A program made the translations under genes and the position numbers. A stretch of DNA of 64,000 bases, from contig NZ_KB911584.1 in NCBI RefSeq assembly GCF_000383615.1, positions 195,356-259,355 on the forward strand, written 5' to 3'. This document shows positions 56,427 to 64,000 of this stretch, in pieces. The notes beneath the pieces are model-generated. The model searched no databases, had not been told where the DNA came from, and saw nothing but the letters and a program-made list of their open reading frames with translations. Every line of letters begins with the position of its first letter. Position 1 is the stretch's first letter. This stretch comes from Streptomyces canus 299MFChir4.1 (GTDB lineage: Bacteria > Actinomycetota > Actinomycetes > Streptomycetales > Streptomycetaceae).

Positions 56427-57620
56427 ATGCCGACAGCAACCGTCACCACCGGACGGTCCACGCAGGCCCCCGCCGAGCGCGCGGGCTCGCTGCTCCTCAC
56501 CCTCATCGCCGTCTGCACCGCCGTCACGGCCGCCAACATCTACCTCGCGTCCCCGCTGCTCCCCCTCATCGCCCGCGACTACGGCTCGACCCCCTCCGCG
56601 GTGGCCTGGGTCGCCTCGGTCGCGCAGTTCGGCTACGCGGCGGGCCTGCTCTTCTTCGCGCCGCTGGGTGACCGGGTGAACCGGCGGCGCCTGGTCGCCG
56701 CTCTCTCGCTCGTGACCACCGCGGCCCTGACCGCCGCCGCGCTCGCCACCGGCACCACCGCCCTGGCGGCCGCCGTCCTGGTCGCCTCCGCGGCCACCGT
56801 CGTCCCCCAGCTGCTGGTCCCGCTGGTCGCCCAGCGGGCCCCCGCCGACCGCCGGGCCCGCCATGTCGCGGCCGTCATCGCGGGCCTGTTCACGGGGATC
56901 GTCGCGGCCCGGGTGCTCGGCGGGCTGATCGGACAGGCCTTCGGCTGGCGGGTGGTGTTCGTGGGCGCGGCCGCCCTGACGGCCGTCCTCGGACTCGCGA
57001 CGGCGTACGCCCTGCCGGCGGAACGCACGCGCCGCTCCGGCCCGCTCTTCTCGGGCCTGACCGCCCTGCCGTCCGTCGTGCGCCGCTCGCCCGACCTGTG
57101 GCGCGCGTGCGTGCGGCAGGCGGGGATGTACGGCGCCTGGAGCGCGCTGTGGACCTCGCTGGCCATCCTGCTGACCGGCCCGTCCTACGGCCTGTCGACC
57201 GCGACCGCCGGGCTCTTCGGCCTCTTCGGGCTGGCCGCGAGCGTCGTGGCGCCGCTGGCCGGGGGGTTCGTGGACCGCTTCGGCGCCGCCACGGTCGTAC
57301 GGTCGGCGTATCTGCTCGCGGCCGTGTCGGTGCCGCTGTTCTGGCTCGGCGGGCACGCGCTGTGGGCCCTGTTCGTCGCGGCGATCGCCGTCCACGCGGC
57401 CCTGGTCGCCTCCCACGTCGCCAACCAGACCCTCGCCCTGACGACCACCTCGACCCCGGCCACCGCCAACACGGCGTACGTCGTGGCCGGTTTCGCCGGC
57501 GGCGCGACGGCGTCGGCGCTCGCCGGTTCGGCCTTCGGTTGGTGGGGCTGGGGCGGGGTGTGCGCGGTGGCGGGCGTGTGGCTGGCGTTGGGATGGGCTG
57601 CCACGTCGGTACGGCGGTGA
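56427..57620 (+). CDS. MFS transporter (12 TM, DHA1-like)
   Basis: 397 aa from ATG 56427, with GAAGGAG upstream. Twelve hydrophobic segments are visible, including TM1 LLLTLIAVCTAVTAANIYLA and motif A-like LGDRVNRRRLVAALS. The length and SPLLPLIARDYGSTPSAVAW pattern fit DHA1-type exporters. It is probably repressed by the divergent TetR and exports its inducer. Confidence 0.88.
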   Translation: MPTATVTTGRSTQAPAERAGSLLLTLIAVCTAVTAANIYLASPLLPLIARDYGSTPSAVAWVASVAQFGYAAGLLFFAPLGDRVNRRRLVAALSLVTTAALTAAALATGTTALAAAVLVASAATVVPQLLVPLVAQRAPADRRARHVAAVIAGLFTGIVAARVLGGLIGQAFGWRVVFVGAAALTAVLGLATAYALPAERTRRSGPLFSGLTALPSVVRRSPDLWRACVRQAGMYGAWSALWTSLAILLTGPSYGLSTATAGLFGLFGLAASVVAPLAGGFVDRFGAATVVRSAYLLAAVSVPLFWLGGHALWALFVAAIAVHAALVASHVANQTLALTTTSTPATANTAYVVAGFAGGATASALAGSAFGWWGWGGVCAVAGVWLALGWAATSVRR

Positions 57621-57696
57621 CGGTTGCCGTACGGCCGGGCGATCGGCAGGGCGGCTGCTGTACGGCCCTCGGCGGTGACGCCGGCCGTCTCACCGC

Positions 57697-57733
57697 CGAT
57701 CAGGGCTCCGGGTCCGCCCGGCCGCCCTGATCG
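57697..57733. terminator. Bidirectional terminator between MFS and acyl-CoA ligase genes
   Basis: CGATCAGGG (57697-57705) and CCCTGATCG (57725-57733) pair perfectly, with a GC-rich inner stem. It lies between convergent genes. Confidence 0.6.
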
Positions 57734-57752
57734 CCGTACCCACTCGTGCCTC

Positions 57753-59411
<1,659 letters not shown>

Positions 59412-59470
59412 GGCGTCCTCCCGGGGGCGACATTGCCTACGCGGTAGTAAGGGATGCGCCGATTCTGCGC

Positions 59471-59488
59471 ACATACCGCGCGGTATGT
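59471..59488. promoter_or_regulatory. Perfect 18-bp palindrome upstream of the acyl-CoA ligase
   Basis: ACATACCGCGCGGTATGT lies 60 bp before the ligase start. A shorter CTACGCGGTAG lies at 59438-59448. The form is typical of TetR operators for fatty-acid genes. The regulator is not encoded here. Confidence 0.6.
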
Positions 59489-59553
59489 CACTAGAGCCGG
59501 GCGATCGATCACGTCACGTTGTGCTCACAACGGACGGGCCGCCCGCTCAGTTC

Positions 59554-60111
59554 CTACCGGGCGAGCACCAGCTCGGGGTCCTCGCGGAGCTTGCCCAGCG
59601 CCCGCGACACCGCCGACTTCACGGTCCCGACGGAGACGCCGAGCACCTCGGCCGTCTGCACCTCGCTGAGGTCCTCGTAATACCTGAGGACGACCATCGC
59701 CCGCTGCCGGGCCGGCAGCTTCATGATCGCCCGCCACATCGCGTCGTGCAGCGCCTGCTGCTCGGCGGGGTCGTCCTCGCCGGGGAGAAGGTCGGGCTCG
59801 GGGATCTCGTCGGTCGCGAACTCGTCCACCTTGCGCTTGCGCCACTGCGAGGTGCGCGTGTTCAGCAGGGCGCGGCGCACATAGCCGTCGAGAGCCCGGT
59901 GGTCCTCGATGCGCTCCCAGGCGACATAGGTCTTGGTCAGGGCGGTCTGCAGCAGGTCCTCGGCGTCGCTCGGGTTCGCGGTCAGCGACCGGGCGGTACG
60001 CAGCAGCACCGGCTGGCGGGCCTTCACGTACGAGGCGAACGAGGGGTACGCGAGGGTCTGCGTCGCCGGTACGGCGGCCTTCGAAGCGCTGGTGCAGACG
60101 GGTGTGGTCAT
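59554..60111 (-). CDS. SigE-family ECF RNA polymerase sigma factor
   Basis: 185 aa from ATG 60111. Region 2 is FASYVKARQPVLLRTARSLTANPSDAEDLLQTALTKTYVAWERI. Region 4 is LPARQRAMVVLRYYEDLSEVQTAEVLGVSVGTVKSAVSRALGKL. This is the SigE-like ECF group common in actinobacteria. No anti-sigma gene is adjacent. The N-terminal 20 residues are Ala/Thr-rich and variable. Confidence 0.92.
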   Translation of the reverse strand: MTTPVCTSASKAAVPATQTLAYPSFASYVKARQPVLLRTARSLTANPSDAEDLLQTALTKTYVAWERIEDHRALDGYVRRALLNTRTSQWRKRKVDEFATDEIPEPDLLPGEDDPAEQQALHDAMWRAIMKLPARQRAMVVLRYYEDLSEVQTAEVLGVSVGTVKSAVSRALGKLREDPELVLAR

Positions 60112-60256
60112 GGCTCCACGCTAGATTCGCGACCGTCGCCGCTCATCGGCCACAGGTCCCGAAGAGGACTCCCCCTCAGGTTGTAGAGGTGGGGCTGACT
60201 GCACCTCCTGAAGGTGGACAAGGAGGGTACGTCTACTGCGGGATCACCCCTGGGGG

Positions 60257-61423
60257 CTACCCGTCCGCGGTGAGCACCAGCCCGGACGTGGGCACCCCCG
60301 TCCCCGCCGTCACCAGTACGCGTCCCGCCTGCGGTACCTGGTTCACGGCCGTCCCCCGCAGTTGTCGTACGGCTTCCGCGATGCCGTTCATCCCGTGGAG
60401 GTAGGCCTCGCCCAGTTGGCCGCCGTGGGTGTTGAGGGGGAGCGCGGCCCGGCGTACGAAGTCCGCGGCCTCGCCCCGGGCGCAGAAGCCGAACTCCTCC
60501 AGCTGCATCAGGACGAACGGGGTGAAGTGGTCGTACAGGATCGCCACGTCGATGTCCTCGGGGGCCAGGCCCGAGGTCCGCCACAGCTGGCGGGCGACGA
60601 CGTTCATCTCGGGGAGGCCGGTGAGGTCGTCGCGGTAGAAGCTGGTCATCTGTTCCTGGGCACGGCCCGCGCCCTGGGCGGCCGCCGCGACGACGGCGGG
60701 CCGCTGGGGGAGGTCACGCGCGCGTGCGAGGGAGGTGACGACGACCGCCTGGCCGCCGTCGGTCTCCTGGCAGCAGTCCAGGAGCCTGAGCGGCTCGACG
60801 ATCCAGCGGGAGGCCGCGTGGTCTTCGAGGGTGATGGGGCGGCCGTGGAACCAGGCGGCCGGGTTGGTCGCCGCGTACGCGCGGCCGGTCACCGCCACCT
60901 GCCCGAAGGCCTCCGGGGTGAGACCGTGGGTGTGCAGATAGCGCTGGGCGGCCATCGCCACCCAGGAGGCCGGGGTGAGCAGGCCGAAGGGGAGGGACCA
61001 GCCGAGGGCGGCTCCCTCGGCGGAGGGCTCGCGGTGCTGGACGCCGGAGCCGAAGCGGCGGCCGGAGCGCTCGTTGAAGGCGCGGTAGCAGACCACGACC
61101 TCGGCCACCCCCGCCGCGATCGCGAGCGCCGCCTGCTGGACGGTCGCGCAGGCCGCGCCACCGCCGTAGTGGACGCGGGAGAAGAAGGACAGCTCGCCGA
61201 TCCCGCAGGCCTGGGCGACGGTGATCTCCGGGCTGGTGTCCATGGTGAACGTGACCATGCCGTCCACGTCGGCCGCCGTGAGCCCCGCGTCGTCGAGCGC
61301 CGCGCGGACCGCCTCGGCGGCCAGGCGCAGTTCGCTGCGGCCGGAGTCCTTGGAGAACTCCGTGGCCCCGATGCCGGCGATGGCGGCCAGGCCGCCGAGC
61401 CGGTCACGCGCGCGTGTGCTCAC
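60257..61423 (-). CDS. Thiolase-fold lipid-transfer protein, Ltp2-like retro-aldolase
   Basis: 388 aa from GTG 61423. The thiolase-like fold begins AAIAGIGATEFSKDSGRSEL. The sequence ACATVQQAALAIAAGVAEVV includes the active-site region. DVAILYDHFTPFVLMQLEEF and LPLNTHGGQLGEAYLHGMNG are hallmarks of SCP-x-type thiolases without sterol-binding extension. With a MaoC hydratase and a MaoC-DUF35 protein directly upstream, it matches Ltp2, which cleaves the side chain of steroid-CoA esters by retro-aldol reaction in mycobacteria. The natural substrate here may differ. Confidence 0.85.
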   Translation of the reverse strand: MSTRARDRLGGLAAIAGIGATEFSKDSGRSELRLAAEAVRAALDDAGLTAADVDGMVTFTMDTSPEITVAQACGIGELSFFSRVHYGGGAACATVQQAALAIAAGVAEVVVCYRAFNERSGRRFGSGVQHREPSAEGAALGWSLPFGLLTPASWVAMAAQRYLHTHGLTPEAFGQVAVTGRAYAATNPAAWFHGRPITLEDHAASRWIVEPLRLLDCCQETDGGQAVVVTSLARARDLPQRPAVVAAAAQGAGRAQEQMTSFYRDDLTGLPEMNVVARQLWRTSGLAPEDIDVAILYDHFTPFVLMQLEEFGFCARGEAADFVRRAALPLNTHGGQLGEAYLHGMNGIAEAVRQLRGTAVNQVPQAGRVLVTAGTGVPTSGLVLTADG

Positions 61424-61820
61424 TCGGTGTCCCTTCGGCGTCTCTCAGCGAGAAGGTGACCGTCCCCGTCACGTGGTTGCCGATGCGGTTGGTCCCCACG
61501 ATCCGGACGGTCGCGGTGGCGCCTTCGACGGTCTCCACTCTTCCGTTCAACACCATGGTGTCGCCGGGGTAGTTGGGGGCGCCCAGCCTGATGGCCACCT
61601 TCTTGAGCACGGTCCGCGGGCCGAAGTGGTCGGTGATGTAGCGCCCGACCAGGCCGTTCGTCGTCAGGATGTTCATGAAGATGTCCGGGGAGCCCTTGTG
61701 GCGGGCCGACTCCGGGTCGTGGTGCACGTCCTGGTAGTCCCGGGAGGCGATCGCACCCGCCACGATCAGCGTGCGGGTGATCGGGATCTCGACGGGTGGC
61801 AGTTCGTCGCCGGTTCTCAT
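61404..61820 (-). CDS. MaoC-like hydratase, ChsH1-like subunit
   Basis: 138 aa from ATG 61820. The hot-dog fold has the active-site sequence SRDYQDVHHDPESARHKG (residues 26-43), with Asp31 and His33/34, followed by FMNILTTNGLVGRYITDHFG and the C-terminal strands. This fits ChsH1, the catalytic half of the ChsH1-ChsH2 enoyl-CoA hydratase for steroid side chains. The start overlaps the ChsH2-like stop by ATGA, and the stop overlaps the Ltp2-like gene by 20 bp, so all three are coupled. Confidence 0.85.
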   Translation of the reverse strand: MRTGDELPPVEIPITRTLIVAGAIASRDYQDVHHDPESARHKGSPDIFMNILTTNGLVGRYITDHFGPRTVLKKVAIRLGAPNYPGDTMVLNGRVETVEGATATVRIVGTNRIGNHVTGTVTFSLRDAEGTPSEHTRA

Positions 61821-62842
61821 ACGGCGGCCTCCTCGGCGGCGGCTTCCTCGGCGGCGCGGAAGACCGGAAGGGTGAGCTCACCGTCGTACACCTGGAAGAC
61901 GAGCCGCACCGGCATCCCGATCCGCACCTTGTCGTACGGCGTCCCGACCAGGTTGCTGATGATCCGCACACCCTCCGCGAGCTCGACGAGTACGACGGCG
62001 TAGGGAGGGTCGAAGGCCGGGAAGGGCGGGTGGTGCATGACGACGTACGAGTAGACGGTGCCCTCTCCGCTCGCCTCGACCGTGTCCCAGTCGGGGCCTC
62101 CGCAGTGCGCGCAGCCCGGCAGCCACGGGAAGCGGAGGGCCGCGCAGGCGGTGCAGCGCTGGATGAGCAGCCGGTGCCGCTCGACGCCCTCCCAGAAGCC
62201 GGCGTTGTCGCGGTTGACGACGGGGCGGGGCCGGGGAGGGGTCTTCTTCGCCTGTGCCGGCGCGTACTTGAGGATGCGGAAGCGATGGGTGCCGACGAGG
62301 GTTTCGCCCACGCGGACGTCGGTACGGGTCGTGACGAAGTGGCCGGTGCCGAGCTTGGTGGTCTTGCGGTCGGAGACCGACTCGATGACCGTGTCGAAGG
62401 TGATCTCGTCGCCGGGGCGCAGCGGCTGGAGATACTCCTGCTCGCAGTCGGTGGCGACGACCGAGGTGCAGCCCGACGCGTCGAGGAGGGCGAGGAGTTC
62501 GTCGTACGCCTGGGCACGGCCGGTGTGTCCACCCCGGGCCCCCGGGCCGCCCGGGCCGCCCAGGCCGCCCAGGCCGCCCAGGCCGCCCATCGTCCAGGCC
62601 TGGAGCATGGTGGGCGGGGCGATGGCCTCCGGGCCGGTGTAGGCCGGGTTGGTGTCGCCCAGGGCTTCGCACCAGTGCCGGATCATGGGGAGGTTGACGG
62701 GGTCCTTGCCGGTGGCGGAGACGGCGGCGGGGTGTCCTTCGTAGGACTTGAGGTGGGTCGACAGGTCGTGTGCCGGGTGCGTCGGGGCGTCGGGATCGCG
62801 GGCCTCCGGTGGGGCAGGCGGGGCCTCCGGATCGTCGACCAT
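61817..62842 (-). CDS. MaoC-DUF35 fusion, ChsH2-like subunit
   Basis: 341 aa from ATG 62842 with AAGGAGG upstream. Residues about 25-200 form a MaoC-like hot-dog domain (MIRHWCEALGDTNPAY; VVATDCEQEYLQPLRPGDEI) without catalytic residues, as in ChsH2. Residues about 205-330 are the DUF35 zinc ribbon/OB domain (CTACAALRFPWLPGCAHCGG; YSYVVMHHPPFPAFDPPYAV). In mycobacteria the DUF35 part binds Ltp2. A Gly-Leu-Gly-rich insert near residue 90 (MGGLGGLGGLGGPGGPG) is unusual and is coded by a 9-bp tandem repeat. Confidence 0.87.
   Translation of the reverse strand: MVDDPEAPPAPPEARDPDAPTHPAHDLSTHLKSYEGHPAAVSATGKDPVNLPMIRHWCEALGDTNPAYTGPEAIAPPTMLQAWTMGGLGGLGGLGGPGGPGARGGHTGRAQAYDELLALLDASGCTSVVATDCEQEYLQPLRPGDEITFDTVIESVSDRKTTKLGTGHFVTTRTDVRVGETLVGTHRFRILKYAPAQAKKTPPRPRPVVNRDNAGFWEGVERHRLLIQRCTACAALRFPWLPGCAHCGGPDWDTVEASGEGTVYSYVVMHHPPFPAFDPPYAVVLVELAEGVRIISNLVGTPYDKVRIGMPVRLVFQVYDGELTLPVFRAAEEAAAEEAAV
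62545..62589. repeat. Five 9-bp tandem repeats within the ChsH2-like gene
   Basis: GGCCGCCCA is repeated five times (the first copy ends in G). It is in frame and adds Gly-Gly-Leu triplets to the MaoC domain. Copy number could vary between strains. Confidence 0.75.
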
Positions 62843-62871
62843 GACGGCAACCTCCTTGTCCGCAAGATTTC

Positions 62872-62886
62872 CTGACTGTCCGTCAG
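62872..62886 (-). promoter_or_regulatory. TetR-type operator before the ChsH2-ChsH1-Ltp2 operon
   Basis: CTGACTGTCCGTCAG has perfect 5-bp arms (CTGAC/GTCAG) and lies 30 bp upstream of the first start codon. This form is common for TetR regulators of acyl-CoA metabolism. Confidence 0.55.
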
Positions 62887-63479
62887 ATGAGGTGCGGTGT
62901 CAAGGCTGTTGCCGGGTGTGCGGAGACGCTGCTGCGGGCGGGAAGAAGACGGGTTCGTGGCGGGCCTGGAGGTCCCCGTGGTGCACCCGCGAGGGCTCCC
63001 GCGTGGCATCCGCGAGGACGGTCTCGCCGCGGCAGGACATCCCCGCACTACGGCCGCGAACGCTCCGTCACGGCGTCCGCGAACACGGCTTCGCCGCGCG
63101 CCTGAACAGACCCGCGTCACGCACAGCCGCCCCTCAACGCGTCCGTGTACGTTCCCTCACCGCGTCCACGAACAGGTCTCGCCGTCGACGCGAACACGCC
63201 TACTTGGCCGGCACGACACAGTCTCACCACGCATCCCGACACCCGGCACCACACCCACCAACGCTCCCTCACCACCCCCACGCAGTCCCCCCGTCCCACC
63301 AACACGCTCTCGTCGATGACGCAAACACGCCGACTCGACCGGCGAGGCACAGCCCCGCAACGCGCCCGACCCCCGCCCCCGCGAACACGCCTGCGCGGCG
63401 GCGCCGAAGCACCGCCGCGCGGACGTGTCCCACCCCATGCAGCACACCCCCCCGACGAGGGCCGGTCAGCCCTCGTGGA
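62887..63479. repeat. Non-coding stretch with decayed repeats
   Basis: No gene is supported. Degenerate repeats are visible: GACGCGAACACGCCTACTTG near 63196 and GACGCAAACACGCCGACTCG near 63323 belong to a unit recurring about every 127 bp, and CCGCGAACACG-type words recur at 63074-63400. The stretch is probably a decayed duplication. Confidence 0.5.
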
Positions 63480-63794
63480 TCACCACCACAGGGGGCTGAA
63501 GTTGACGGACGTGTTGTTGTTCCCCTGGTTGACGGCCGTGAACGCGGAGCCGTTGACCTGGGCCGTGTTGCTCTGGTTCGACGCCCCGGAGCCGACGGCG
63601 CTCTGCTGCGTGGTGGACGAGTTGCCCTTGTTGTCGTGTCCGACACCGCTGCCCACGATGCTCGCGACACCCGCGTTCGATCCGTCGTCCGCGAAGCCGC
63701 CGTTGTCCGCCGCCGCGACGCCGGTGAAGAGTGCGGCGGCGAGCGGGAGGGCGGAGACGGCGGCGATGACGCGAGCGGAACGGATGCTTGCCAT
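63480..63794 (-). CDS. Small secreted Asn/Ser/Gly-rich protein
   Basis: 104 aa from ATG 63794 with GGAGGAAA upstream. The signal peptide SARVIAAVSALPLAAALFTG ends near AAA (residue 29). The mature 75 residues are rich in Asn, Ser, Gly, Val and Gln (NKGNSSTTQQSAVGSGASNQ; AVNQGNNNTSVNFSPLWW). Such composition is seen in rodlin-like and curli-like surface proteins that form amyloid, but neither the chaplin nor the rodlin consensus is complete. A surface or aerial-hypha role is possible. Confidence 0.7.
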   Translation of the reverse strand: MASIRSARVIAAVSALPLAAALFTGVAAADNGGFADDGSNAGVASIVGSGVGHDNKGNSSTTQQSAVGSGASNQSNTAQVNGSAFTAVNQGNNNTSVNFSPLWW

Positions 63795-64000
63795 GGTGTT
63801 TCCTCCAGAACCCGGCCTGTGACCGGTAGTACGTCAAGTGAGGCTGTTTTCAGGGCAGTTGGCCGACCGCCCCGATGCTGTGCACGACGTCGCGAGATCA
63901 GAGTTGCCCACCGAATCCCCGGCGAACCAGAGCGGAAGGGGTTATTCCCCCTGAAGCGTGAGGACAAGTCGATAAACCCCTTTCGCGACTTCGAGCGGCA
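63795..64000. other. Upstream region of the secreted protein; nothing else seen
   Basis: It contains the ribosome site and probably the promoter of the secreted-protein gene. No further gene or repeat is supported before the window end. Confidence 0.4.

Noticed and set aside
63480..63794. Chaplin gene
   Set aside because: The protein lacks the chaplin-domain Cys pair and GN-rich consensus; only its composition is similar.

Overview
The window is chromosomal DNA of a Streptomyces or close relative. GC content is very high, codon position 3 is G/C-saturated, and GTG starts and leaderless-looking starts are common. The gene content is also typical: DUF397/DUF5753, a subtilisin-inhibitor (SSI) family gene, a SigE-type sigma factor and an NlpC/P60 protein. 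The order of the core genes reminds me of the S. coelicolor SCO4000-4030 neighbourhood; that is from memory and unverified.

Left chromosomal arm (1-20013). A tRNA-Val opens the window. Then come a zinc-ribbon protein, an APH-fold kinase, and a MarR / MFS exporter / YceI set in which the exporter and the YceI protein both carry extra carboxypeptidase-regulatory-like (Ig-like) domains. Next are a broken methyltransferase, a PPOX-fold protein and a TetR/MFS pair. A four-gene operon follows: OmpR-type regulator, histidine kinase, polyprenol-phosphate glycosyltransferase (GT2-GtrA) and GT39 mannosyltransferase-like protein. After a DUF2797 protein, a second MarR and a GtrA protein come tRNA-Arg and the terminator that originally followed tRNA-Ser.

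Integrated element (20014-50274, about 30.3 kb). A perfect 60-bp direct repeat bounds it; the right copy is the 3' part of an intact tRNA-Ser(GCU). The tyrosine integrase lies 62 bp from the right repeat, with an XRE regulator coupled upstream and excisionase-like genes divergent. The left half is rightward and conjugative: a small repressor with three matching operators, a chain of overlapping small genes, membrane (spread-like) proteins and an FtsK/TraB-type DNA translocase. This is the signature of an actinomycete integrative and conjugative element (AICE). The right half is leftward: TOPRIM primase, RepA-like ATPase, an iteron cluster with a large palindrome (candidate replication origin), many small unknown genes, a lipoprotein, and a 1509-aa phage tail tape-measure-like protein with a C-terminal NlpC/P60 domain, coupled to an XRE regulator. 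I see no capsid, portal, large terminase or tail-tube genes. Cargo in the middle is DUF5753/DUF397, NUDIX, CYTH and an XRE sensor protein. Paired 11-bp repeats near both ends look like integrase arm sites.

Right chromosomal arm (50307-64000). It holds an SSI protease inhibitor, a 1485-aa PAS protein whose histidine-kinase core has lost its catalytic residues and which ends in receiver-like domains, and a divergent TetR/MFS pair with clear operators. These are followed by an acyl-CoA ligase, a SigE-family sigma factor and a three-gene module matching the ChsH1-ChsH2-Ltp2 hydratase/retro-aldolase system of steroid side-chain breakdown. A small secreted Asn/Ser/Gly-rich protein ends the window.

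The most unusual items are the orphan tape-measure protein inside a conjugative element, the iteron/palindrome region, the arm-site repeats, the left control region, the pseudokinase hybrid and the ChsH/Ltp2 module.
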